Source: Gottfriedia acidiceleris (GTDB lineage Bacteria > Bacillota > Bacilli > Bacillales > Bacillaceae_G). From it: a stretch of DNA of 64,000 bases. The stretch lies in contig NZ_CP096034.1 of the NCBI RefSeq assembly GCF_023115465.1, positions 3,906,001 through 3,970,000 of the forward strand, read 5' to 3'. The notes under the pieces are model-generated. The model was not told the origin of the DNA and did not search any database. It was given only the letters and a program-made list of their open reading frames with translations. Below, in pieces: positions 57,309 to 64,000 of the stretch (position 1 is its first letter; the number at the start of each line of letters is the position of its first letter). The position numbers were made by a program, and so were the translations under genes.

Positions 57309-57416
57309 ATTACTTCCCCCATTGCAAGTTATTCCAATCACTATAACTAAGTAAACATATTCGAAAACTAGGATTTATAACTATATTTCCCCCTTTTTCT
57401 CCTATGGCACCTCATC

Positions 57417-57462
57417 AAAAAACCCCTCTTCTTATCCAATAAAACAGATAGGAAGAGGGGTT
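57417..57462 (-). terminator. Terminator of the SAM-I riboswitch
   Basis: Stem AACCCCTCTTC/GAAGAGGGGTT followed by T on the minus strand, between the aptamer and metN. Confidence 0.92.
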
Positions 57463-57483
57463 ATAATAAATAAGCCACTTTAC

Positions 57484-57602
57484 TTCTTATCTTTCAAATC
57501 GTTTGAACGATTTGCAGGAATTAGCACGGTATTTGTTACGAAATAACAAACCCGTTGCCGAGGTATCGCAGGGCCAGTCCCTCCACCTCTCTGGATAAGT
57601 AA
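57484..57602 (-). promoter_or_regulatory. SAM-I riboswitch (S-box)
   Basis: Minus strand: CTTATCCAGAGAGGTGGAGG, ACTGGCCCTGCGATACCTCG, GCAACGGG, CCGTGCTAATTCCTGCA and a closing AAGATAAG. Complete S-box set; it switches metNIQ and the amidohydrolase off when SAM is high. Confidence 0.96.
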
Positions 57603-57848
57603 TAGAATTTATTAAGTTTTTAAATTATTGAGTTCATGTTATCTCTCTTTTTATAATCCGTCAAGAATTTTTTAAAAATTTTTTAATGAAAATTGTGTTT
57701 GAAAAAAACATTTTTTTTACGAGCACTATTTTATGTAGGTCTTAGAACCTTTGTTTTCAAATCAAAAAATCTATTTCATATACCGTTTGGAATAGGTCGA
57801 GATACTTATTTTTTTGAGTTATTATTAGTATTTCATTTAAGAAAATGA

Positions 57849-57893
57849 CAAAAAAGCAGACAAGTTCCTCAATAATAGATAACCTGTCAGCAT
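57849..57893 (-). terminator. Terminator of the DUF2269-like gene
   Basis: Imperfect stem GCTGACAGGTT/AACTTGTCTGC-type followed by TTTTTT on the minus strand. Confidence 0.7.
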
Positions 57894-57906
57894 AATTTAA
57901 TTGTGC

Positions 57907-58341
57907 CTACCATAATGCAGGCTTTACTACCATAAACCATAGCATAACCATCAAAAGAACGATGTAAATCCAAATAGATCGACGAAGCTTCTGAATCAGC
58001 ATTCTCTGGTCATGGGATGGTTCACTGAATTTCCGAATGGTCGGTGAAAAGGCTCTAGCTAGGAAAAATAATGAACTCACCAAAAGAAGAATAGTCATTA
58101 CAATCCAAGATGTCTTCCACGACCAATGACCCACTAGTACCAACAAGACCCCTGATCCAACCAGTACATGCCCAGCATGCTTTGCCAATCTGACAGCAAA
58201 CCGAAATACATCCAAATAGCTCTGTTGTATCGCAGACTTCGTTGAATGCAGCTTTTTGAGGACCGGAATCAATACAAAAAAAGGACCAATCGATAAAATT
58301 ACACTAGCAATATGTATGTAAAGAAGCAGTCTATACAGCAT
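57907..58341 (-). CDS. Four-helix membrane protein, DUF2269-like
   Basis: 144 residues, four membrane helices. The first reads YIHIASVILSIGPFFVLIPVL, with a His as in DUF2269 proteins; GHVLVGSGVLLVLVGHWSW and the terminal YIVLLMVMLWFMVVKP follow. Function unknown. It starts five bases after the ASCH-domain gene, so the two form an operon. Confidence 0.72.
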   Translation of the reverse strand: MLYRLLLYIHIASVILSIGPFFVLIPVLKKLHSTKSAIQQSYLDVFRFAVRLAKHAGHVLVGSGVLLVLVGHWSWKTSWIVMTILLLVSSLFFLARAFSPTIRKFSEPSHDQRMLIQKLRRSIWIYIVLLMVMLWFMVVKPALW

Positions 58342-58346
58342 ATAAA

Positions 58347-58697
58347 TTAATCTTGGATGAGACGAAACTCATGAACCCATACCCTCATTTTTGGCAACCA
58401 AGGCATTCCAGGATGGATTGACAGGATTGATTGCTTATACTCTTCTACAGTTGAATAGCCTTCCTGCTTAGCATCCTCATCTGTCAATTCACCAAGAGCT
58501 TGAGAATAAACTTTTTCAACTACATACTGATTATTTTGAAGGGTCATCACTTCCCCAACATCTGCATATCTTCCGTTTCGGCGAGTAGCAGTTTTTTGTC
58601 CTGCCAATACTTTTTCCACATCCGCTTGAAGCGTAACAAGGCGTTCAATCGTACATGTTTTTGGCGGTAAAGCGTTCGTTTCATTTTGATTTGTCAT
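58347..58697 (-). CDS. ASCH-domain protein
   Basis: 116 residues. KVLAGQKTATRRNGRYADVGEVMTL and the late MRVWVHEF are typical of ASCH domains, which bind RNA or modified nucleosides (YqfB type). The start is ATG at 58697, AAGGAG ten bases upstream; an ATG three codons earlier is too close. Role in this organism unknown. Confidence 0.82.
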   Translation of the reverse strand: MTNQNETNALPPKTCTIERLVTLQADVEKVLAGQKTATRRNGRYADVGEVMTLQNNQYVVEKVYSQALGELTDEDAKQEGYSTVEEYKQSILSIHPGMPWLPKMRVWVHEFRLIQD

Positions 58698-58996
58698 TAT
58701 TTCCATTCTCCTTTTTCCGTTTTAATTTCAAATACAGGTTATTTAATGTCATCTAAATTAATTAATAATAAATAATGACGATTAGTTCTATTTAATTATA
58801 TTCATCAAAAATTAGCAAATTTTATGGGAAAATATTGAAATGGCAATAAGTATTTAGAACAAAAAGGAACTTAAATGTAGTGCTTATTTCATATTTCGCC
58901 CTAAAAAATATTTCGATATAATTTCTAATTTATTTCTAATTTGGGTAATTTTGAGCTGTTTTCGTCATATTTGTTCTTAATCGTTAAAAAAATATT
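58698..58996 (-). other. Gap without a supported gene
   Basis: AT-rich, with several TTTCATATTT-like words; no gene, no clear repeat. It holds the promoter of the ASCH operon at its left end. Confidence 0.5.
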
Positions 58997-59029
58997 TAAA
59001 AAAGAGTGCTCAATTAAGAACACTCCTTC
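58997..59029 (-). terminator. Terminator of the secreted-protein gene
   Basis: Stem GGAGTGTTC/GAGCACTC followed by six T on the minus strand. Confidence 0.85.
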
Positions 59030-59042
59030 TGAAAAATAGACT

Positions 59043-60122
59043 TTAGTTTTGGCCCATTGGTGTAATGATATGAATTTTTTTTGTAATCTCAAATGCTTGC
59101 GGATTTAAATCAATTCCATTTCCTTTTACTGAACCTGATAAAGTAATGCTGTAATCACCAGCGCCAAGCTCAACGTCAACTGGAGTCATTGCTGCTTTTG
59201 ATAAAGCAGAACCATCAGCACCACCATTGTCATTTCCTTTGAAAGTATCACCATTTAAGATGTTAGCTGCAGAGCCTTCTTTAAGGGCACTAATTGCAGC
59301 TGTTGAATTTCCATAAGTACCTGCATTTGCAAAGTAATTAAAATCTTGACCCTTTACGATTGTTGAATCTGTTGCAGTTGTAGAAACTACCACTGGGTTA
59401 ATAACATCTGTATTATCTGTAACTGTAATTGAAAGACCTGTTACACGGTTTGTTAATGCATCGTCACCAATACTGAAAGAATATTTACCAGTTGGATTTT
59501 GCTTAGAAAGTTGAACTGATTCACCAGCGATGTCTGCAGTAATTGAGATGTGTGCTGTAGAATCTCCTGTTGTTTTAGTAAGATCCCAAGCCGTGAAAGG
59601 CGTTACATCTCCAGGAGTTGTTGGTGCAACATTGTAAGTATATGTGTAAGTATATGTTACTGATTTAGTTGATTCTTTACCAGTTTTCGGGTCTGTAACC
59701 TTAACAGAGCCATCTAATTTATAATTTTGAGTATAAGTTGAACCTGTTAACGTTTTTCCTTCTAGAAATGCATGTTGGTTATCGTTATTTGCAATTACAC
59801 TGTCTAATTCTTTTTGTGATGGAGCTGGCGCATACGCTGTTCCATCAGGAATAGTTGTTACATATGAAGCTCCTGCTCCAGAAACAGTTGCTTTAGGTGC
59901 ATTGCCATCCCAAGCATTTGTAAAGTAACTTGCAGCAACTGCTGTATTGTAGTGATAAAATTGGTTTTCTACAAGTGCAAAAGTACCTTCAGTATGTAAA
60001 TCTGCCATAATTGATTGTGCAGTGCTTGTTCCACTTGTTGTTGCCGCCATTGCATTGTAAGATAAACCAAATAGTGTTGCGCTAGCTAAAATCCCTGATA
60101 ATACTTTCTTTTTCAATTTCAT
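59043..60122 (-). CDS. Secreted protein of unknown function
   Basis: 359 residues. Signal peptide ending NAMAA (cleavage near residue 27 from the chosen ATG). The mature protein is Ser/Thr/Ala/Asn-rich with almost no Cys and looks all-beta: SVTYTYTYTYNVAP, GKYSFSIGDDALTNRVTGLS, GAGDYSITLSGSVKG. No anchor motif at the C-terminus (ITPMGQN). GGGAG lies eight bases from the ATG at 60122; one two codons earlier is nearer. A long structured leader precedes it. Possibly a surface-layer-associated or matrix protein; I recognise no family. Confidence 0.78.
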   Translation of the reverse strand: MKLKKKVLSGILASATLFGLSYNAMAATTSGTSTAQSIMADLHTEGTFALVENQFYHYNTAVAASYFTNAWDGNAPKATVSGAGASYVTTIPDGTAYAPAPSQKELDSVIANNDNQHAFLEGKTLTGSTYTQNYKLDGSVKVTDPKTGKESTKSVTYTYTYTYNVAPTTPGDVTPFTAWDLTKTTGDSTAHISITADIAGESVQLSKQNPTGKYSFSIGDDALTNRVTGLSITVTDNTDVINPVVVSTTATDSTIVKGQDFNYFANAGTYGNSTAAISALKEGSAANILNGDTFKGNDNGGADGSALSKAAMTPVDVELGAGDYSITLSGSVKGNGIDLNPQAFEITKKIHIITPMGQN

Positions 60123-60154
60123 TTCCATTTCTCCCTTTATATGTAATTTTTAAA

Positions 60155-60252
60155 AGGTCGGTTACACTACTAGCTCCGTATGATCCAAGAGTCCATATAC
60201 AAACCACACTTCTTAGCCCTTAGCACCCTTCCTTTCTAATAGGACTGTAACC
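60155..60252 (-). promoter_or_regulatory. Structured leader, possible c-di-GMP-II-like riboswitch
   Basis: On the minus strand GGTTACA (60246-60252) pairs with TGTAACC (60160-60166). The 3' end reads GAGCTAGTAGTGTAACCGACC, two differences from the 3' segment of c-di-GMP-II aptamers as I remember it. The 5' half does not match that class well, and the enclosed 80 bases are longer than usual. It stands 30 bases before the secreted-protein start. Confidence 0.45.
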
Positions 60253-60441
60253 AGTTTATGCTAAAAGAACCAATTTGTAACTTGGGGAACTCCAGTACAT
60301 TTTAACTGTATTTCTACATCGTTTTAACAACGCTTTTCTCCATAAAATTATTCCGATATAATAAATATACCTGTTTTTCAACAAATTATTTTGGATTTTA
60401 ACGTATGAACTAATAGAAGTGATTCTTGAAAAAAAAGCCAA

Positions 60442-60481
60442 TAAAAAAACAGAAAACTCTCATAAGTTTTTCTGTTTTTTA
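60442..60481 (-). terminator. Terminator of the sulfur operon
   Basis: Stem AAAACAGAAAAACT/AGTTTTCTGTTTT followed by T on the minus strand. Confidence 0.82.
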
Positions 60482-60495
60482 CTGTTAATTCATAT

Positions 60496-61287
60496 TCAAC
60501 CAAGCCATGATTTAATAATAGTAAACCAAATTTTTAAAGCGGTAAAACCAATTAAGACTGCCAGAATTCCTCGTAAAACCTGCGTTTTTGTTTGTTTGCC
60601 TATTTTTGCACCTAATGGTGAGGCGATTAAACTGGCAATTACAACAATAATTGTAGGCAAAATTTCAACCTGACCAGTAGAGATTTTCCCAATCGTTACT
60701 CCTATTGAAGAGATAAATGTAATGGCTAAGGATGAAGCAATTGTCACACGAGTTGGTATTTTTAAGATTGTTAACATGATTGGTACTAACAGAAATGCTC
60801 CTCCTGCACCAACAATCCCTGCACTAGTTCCAACGATAAATGCCAAACCTGAAGCAAGCCATACATTAATTGAAATTTGACCATCTGCTGACATTTCGAC
60901 GTTTTTTCTAGGAATAAACATTAAAACGACCGCAATCATTGCTAAGATTCCGTAAACAAGATTAATTCCATGTTCTGAAAGTAGATTTGAACCAAATCCA
61001 CCAAGAAAACTTCCTATTAGTACACTTATCCCCATACTTAATATTACTTTTTTGTTTAGATAACCGCTTTTACGATAGCTTAAAACTCCACCTAAAGTTG
61101 CAAATACTACTTGGACCGCACTTATACCTGAAACTTGATGTGGTGTGAAAGCAGCAAATCCTAATAATGGAGGAATAAATAGGAGCATTGGATAATTTAT
61201 AATCGCTCCACCAATTCCTACCATTCCTGAAATAAAGGACCCAAAAAAACCAACTAAGAAAAGTACTAAAATTAAGGTCCACTCCAT
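60496..61287 (-). CDS. TauE/SafE-family sulfite or sulfur-anion exporter
   Basis: 263 residues, about eight membrane helices. [22 protein letters not shown] and the internal repeat [23 protein letters not shown] are the TauE signatures. In this operon it most likely exports sulfite or thiosulfate produced by the persulfide dioxygenase. ATG with AGGAGG. It follows the TusA gene across a hairpin. Confidence 0.9.
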   Translation of the reverse strand: MEWTLILVLFLVGFFGSFISGMVGIGGAIINYPMLLFIPPLLGFAAFTPHQVSGISAVQVVFATLGGVLSYRKSGYLNKKVILSMGISVLIGSFLGGFGSNLLSEHGINLVYGILAMIAVVLMFIPRKNVEMSADGQISINVWLASGLAFIVGTSAGIVGAGGAFLLVPIMLTILKIPTRVTIASSLAITFISSIGVTIGKISTGQVEILPTIIVVIASLIASPLGAKIGKQTKTQVLRGILAVLIGFTALKIWFTIIKSWLG

Positions 61288-61304
61288 TTAAAGTCCTCCT
61301 ATAA

Positions 61305-61340
61305 TAGAAAAGGAGAGGTGACACTTAACTCTCCTTTTCC
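61305..61340 (-). terminator. Intra-operon hairpin before tauE
   Basis: Stem GAAAAGGAGAG/CTCTCCTTTTC, 12-base loop. No long T run follows, so it may attenuate or process the transcript between the TusA and TauE genes. Confidence 0.65.
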
Positions 61341-61355
61341 TATTAATCTACTAGC

Positions 61356-61583
61356 TTAACCTTTTTTAATCCAAAATTTTAAAATATTGTCTTCTTCAGT
61401 ATAATTTAATAATTCATGTCCACCTGATTTAGCCCATGCTGTAAGGTCGTTTTTAGCACCTTTATCAGTAACATGAATTTCTAATACTTCTCCTGCTTCA
61501 ATCTCTGCTATTGCTTTTCTTGTTTTTACAATTGGAATGGGACATGCTAAGCCTTTTGCATCTAATAATTTTGTAGCTTCCAT
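61356..61583 (-). CDS. TusA-like sulfur carrier
   Basis: 75 residues. The persulfide Cys is in DAKGLACPIPIVKTRKAI near residue 14. It carries sulfane sulfur between the rhodaneses. Start at 61583 with GGAGG nine bases upstream; the longer frame begins inside that site. Nearly the same motif is found in the TusA half of the fusion at 62776, so the two are paralogues. Confidence 0.92.
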   Translation of the reverse strand: MEATKLLDAKGLACPIPIVKTRKAIAEIEAGEVLEIHVTDKGAKNDLTAWAKSGGHELLNYTEEDNILKFWIKKG

Positions 61584-61604
61584 TCTATTCTCCTCCAAGT
61601 CTCA

Positions 61605-62732
61605 TTATCGTACTGCACAGCGATTTGGACCAATTTCCATTTCTCTCTGTTTTTCTTCATTTAAATTAATTTTACCCATATTAACTTCACGGATTTCTTG
61701 ATATGAATTTGGTTGTGGTGGTAAATTCTCAGTTACTAACTTTCTAAACTCACTTTCACTCTCAATATTCAATCCATGATTCTGTTCAAATAAATATCCT
61801 AGTTTTTTATAAACACTACCATCTTCGTTCAATTCACTAATCACCATAAAATGTGATGGAAGCACGATTAATTCAAGCGATAAATTTCGGTATCTTTTAT
61901 AAAGGGTTTCGCGTAAGTATCCTACCCAATCCTCTGCCATTCCAGCAAGATCGGGTCTTCCAATTGAATCGATAAATAAAATATCACCAGAAAGTAAGAA
62001 TTTTTCATCAACAACAAATGAAGTTGATCCGATTGTATGTCCTGGTGAATAAAAAGCATCAATACTGATTGCTGTTTCACCAATTCTTACCTTATTCCCA
62101 TCTTCTAATGGACTATATTCATAAATAACCTCTTTAGCATCCTTTGGCGGTAACCAGTATGTTGCTCCCGTAGTCTCAGCAATTTTTCTTCCACCAGAAA
62201 TATGGTCTGCATGAAGGTGAGTATCAAATACATGTGTAATTTTTGCGCTCTTTGTATTCGCAAAATCAATGTAGATATCCGTCATTCGAGTAGAATCAAT
62301 TATAGCAGCCTCATTATTTGAGATAACCATGTAGGATAAACATCCCTTACCGATTCTGACAAATTGATACAGCTCTCCACCATTTTTCAAATCTGCAATT
62401 TTTACTGGTTCTAGATATTCACTCCACTCTTTCATTCCGCCTTTAAGATAAGCTACGTCTAGTCCCTCGTCTGAAAGCATCTCTGCAATCATGATAGAAG
62501 ATCCTTCTTTAGCACACACAACTAAAACATCTCTACTTGTAGGAATCTTATCTAAAATATCTTCAACCCCATCAAGTAAATCGAAATAAGGTATATTTAA
62601 ATGTTCAAAATTTGAACCTTCTATTTTCCAATCGTTATAATCATCAGTATTTCGTACATCTAGAATATATAGTTCTTCTTTATCAACTATTTTTTTTGTA
62701 ATCTCTTTTGCAGACATTGCTGTGACTGCCAT
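61605..62732 (-). CDS. Rhodanese-persulfide dioxygenase fusion (CstB-like)
   Basis: 375 residues. N-terminal rhodanese (about 5-108) with the active-site loop CAKEGSS near residue 74. The metallo-beta-lactamase persulfide dioxygenase domain (about 115-330) has iron ligands in [22 protein letters not shown] and [18 protein letters not shown] Cys lies near the end (NRCAVR). Related to CstB, which turns persulfide into thiosulfate, but with the rhodanese in front rather than behind. The G-rich site before the ATG overlaps a CsoR-type palindrome. Confidence 0.9.
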   Translation of the reverse strand: MAVTAMSAKEITKKIVDKEELYILDVRNTDDYNDWKIEGSNFEHLNIPYFDLLDGVEDILDKIPTSRDVLVVCAKEGSSIMIAEMLSDEGLDVAYLKGGMKEWSEYLEPVKIADLKNGGELYQFVRIGKGCLSYMVISNNEAAIIDSTRMTDIYIDFANTKSAKITHVFDTHLHADHISGGRKIAETTGATYWLPPKDAKEVIYEYSPLEDGNKVRIGETAISIDAFYSPGHTIGSTSFVVDEKFLLSGDILFIDSIGRPDLAGMAEDWVGYLRETLYKRYRNLSLELIVLPSHFMVISELNEDGSVYKKLGYLFEQNHGLNIESESEFRKLVTENLPPQPNSYQEIREVNMGKINLNEEKQREMEIGPNRCAVR

Positions 62733-62736
62733 CTTT

Positions 62737-62754
62737 TATACCCCCCACAGTATA
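62737..62754 (-). promoter_or_regulatory. CsoR/CstR-type operator before the dioxygenase gene
   Basis: TATACTGTGGGGGGTATA on the minus strand: inverted TATAC/GTATA ends with a G run, as at the csoR operator. It also contains the ribosome binding site. Confidence 0.55.
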
Positions 62755-62775
62755 TTTTTATTTAAAAAAATTAGA

Positions 62776-63348
62776 TTAACCTTTTATGCTTACTGTTTCT
62801 CCAGACCATTCAATCATTCCAGGTATTACATTAAACACGTTAGTAAAGCCGCTAGAAACAAGTAATTGAGCAGCAAGATCACTGCGGTTTCCAGTCCTGC
62901 AAACGATATATATTTCTTTTTCTTTATTTAATTCTGTCAATCGGTTCTCCAATTCTCCTAAAGGGATTGATACCGCATTTGGTATATGATTAAATACATA
63001 TTCTGCTTCTTCTCTTACATCTAAAACGATTATATTTTCGGTTTGTAGTTTTTGACTTAATTGATCGTTCGAAATGACGTTTTCAAATCTTTTTTCAATC
63101 GTATTTTCATCTGAAGATTTTCTTAAATAGTGTAGTAATACCTCGCCATTTTCGATTGTTCCTAAGTATTGATTTCCAGTGCTTTCGGCCCAAGCTTTAA
63201 TATCTGCTTTTGAACCTTTATCAGTCGCTTGAACCTCGATTACTTGCCCATTATCTAAATCCTTCATTGCTTTTCTAGTCTTTACAATCGGCATTGGACA
63301 AGCTAATCCTTTTGCATCTAATTTCACGTTTGATTTAATCAGTTCCAT
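62776..63348 (-). CDS. TusA-rhodanese fusion (CstA-like)
   Basis: 190 residues. TusA domain at 1-75 with DAKGLACPMPIVKTRKAM (Cys near 17), linker, then rhodanese at about 92-188 with the loop CRTGNRS (Cys near 148). It resembles Staphylococcus CstA without its C-terminal DsrE domain, which is encoded separately here at 63719. It should shuttle persulfide sulfur within the operon's enzymes. AGGCTGTC site is modest; an operator lies 22 bases upstream. Confidence 0.9.
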   Translation of the reverse strand: MELIKSNVKLDAKGLACPMPIVKTRKAMKDLDNGQVIEVQATDKGSKADIKAWAESTGNQYLGTIENGEVLLHYLRKSSDENTIEKRFENVISNDQLSQKLQTENIIVLDVREEAEYVFNHIPNAVSIPLGELENRLTELNKEKEIYIVCRTGNRSDLAAQLLVSSGFTNVFNVIPGMIEWSGETVSIKG

Positions 63349-63369
63349 CTGACAGCCTCCATACTTAAA

Positions 63370-63385
63370 ATACCACTAGGGGTAT
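63370..63385 (-). promoter_or_regulatory. CsoR/CstR-type operator before the TusA-rhodanese gene
   Basis: ATACCACTAGGGGTAT, palindromic at 14 of 16 positions. It fits the ATACC...GGTAT sites bound by CsoR-family repressors; the sulfur context points to the persulfide sensor CstR. Confidence 0.7.
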
Positions 63386-63402
63386 CTATTTAATCAAAAA
63401 AA

Positions 63403-63708
63403 TTATTCTACGTTCCCTTCCCAAGTAAGCATTCCGCCGACCATGTTTTTAGCGTTAAAGCCATGAGATTGAAGGAATTCTGTTGCACGGCCACTTCTAG
63501 CACCTGAACGACAAACAATAATATATTCTTTTGATTTATCTAATTCGTGTAATCGAAATTCAATTAATCCGAGTGGAATATGAATAGCTTCTAGAATTTT
63601 TCCAGCTGCAACTTCATCTACCTCACGAACATCGATAATATTTACTATTTTTCCAGTTTTTAATTCATTTTCAAGCTCAATCGCAGTAATTTCTTTCATG
63701 TTATTCAA
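63403..63708 (-). CDS. Single-domain rhodanese sulfurtransferase
   Basis: 101 residues. The active-site loop is CRSGARSGRA with Cys near residue 69; NIIDVREVDEVAAGKI precedes it. It is cytosolic and moves sulfane sulfur. Ten bases separate it from the DsrE-like gene upstream; a CsoR-type operator follows before the next gene. Confidence 0.94.
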   Translation of the reverse strand: MNNMKEITAIELENELKTGKIVNIIDVREVDEVAAGKILEAIHIPLGLIEFRLHELDKSKEYIIVCRSGARSGRATEFLQSHGFNAKNMVGGMLTWEGNVE

Positions 63709-63718
63709 TCCTTTCTAA

Positions 63719-64000
63719 TTAAATAAATAAGTTAACTTGACCTTCTTCTGCTTCACCAATGTAGGCGGCAACACCAGCATACTGAATATTCTCTAATAGC
63801 TCTTCGGTTTGTAGACCTAACAGATCCATTGTCATTGTACATGCTACTAAATTTATATCTTGTTCTTGGGCCATTTCAATTAATTGTGGTAAAGGCAATG
63901 CATTGTGCTTTTTAATAATATCCTTAATCATCTTTGGTCCAAAACCAGCAAAATTCATTTTAGAAAGTCCCATTTTATCAGCGCCTCTAGGCATCATCTT
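63719..64000 (-). CDS. DsrE/DsrF-like protein, cut by the right edge
   Basis: At least 93 residues; the N-terminal part lies outside. The visible part starts within a WMMPRGADKMGLSKMNFAGFG-type segment and continues with PLPQLIEMAQEQDINLVACTMTMDLLGL, where the conserved Cys of DsrE-like proteins stands in ACTMTMD. The full family length is about 160. The ATG near 63997 is internal, not the start. It would be a sulfur acceptor for the rhodaneses. Confidence 0.9.
   Translation of the reverse strand, partial: KMMPRGADKMGLSKMNFAGFGPKMIKDIIKKHNALPLPQLIEMAQEQDINLVACTMTMDLLGLQTEELLENIQYAGVAAYIGEAEEGQVNLFI

Overview
This is a 64 kb stretch of an AT-rich, low-GC Gram-positive chromosome from a spore-forming Bacillaceae (Bacillus sensu lato). 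That placement rests on: two H-type small acid-soluble spore protein genes behind matching forespore-type promoters; a YjcZ-like sporulation peptide; a DUF4047-SipW-camelysin locus; FMN, TPP and SAM riboswitches; strong AGGAGG ribosome binding sites; and candidate CodY, CsoR, HssR and MntR sites. I cannot name the species from this window.

Left part (1-12.8 kb): the first codons of a zinc-ribbon protein, a YbaK-type deacylase, an anchored metallo-beta-lactamase hydrolase, then a two-gene Hen1-Pnkp RNA repair operon, the most unusual system here. Next is a riboflavin operon (ribE-ribBA-ribH) behind an FMN riboswitch; ribD is missing from it. A 1.4 kb non-coding, repeat-bearing stretch follows, then an amino-acid permease divergent from a LysR regulator.

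Middle part (12.8-28.7 kb): a LacI regulator, spore protein genes, a permease with a CodY-like site, and two divergent thiamine units, each with its own TPP riboswitch: thiC (plus a 56-codon CxxC ORF) and tenI-thiO-thiS-thiG-thiF (plus a 55-codon ORF). Then comes a copper unit (csoR-copA-copZ-lipoprotein) opposite a Met-rich membrane protein.

28.9-48 kb: a giant secreted subtilisin-like protease carrying a cohesin-like segment and a dockerin; a MerR regulator with an AidB-type acyl-CoA dehydrogenase; a PoxB-like pyruvate oxidase; a complete haem-stress module (hssR-hssS-hrtB-hrtA); an M4 protease followed by an RNPP-like HTH-TPR regulator; and the camelysin matrix locus.

48-64 kb: a small P-loop protein, an Nramp manganese transporter with an MntR-like box, a MerR regulator, assorted enzymes, and metNIQ plus an M20 amidohydrolase under a SAM-I riboswitch. 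A secreted protein of unknown function has a long leader whose 3' end resembles the c-di-GMP-II riboswitch. Last is a reactive-sulfur operon (DsrE-like, rhodanese, TusA-rhodanese, rhodanese-persulfide dioxygenase, TusA, TauE) with CsoR/CstR-like operators; it runs off the right edge.

No tRNA, rRNA, CRISPR array, intact insertion sequence or prophage was seen.
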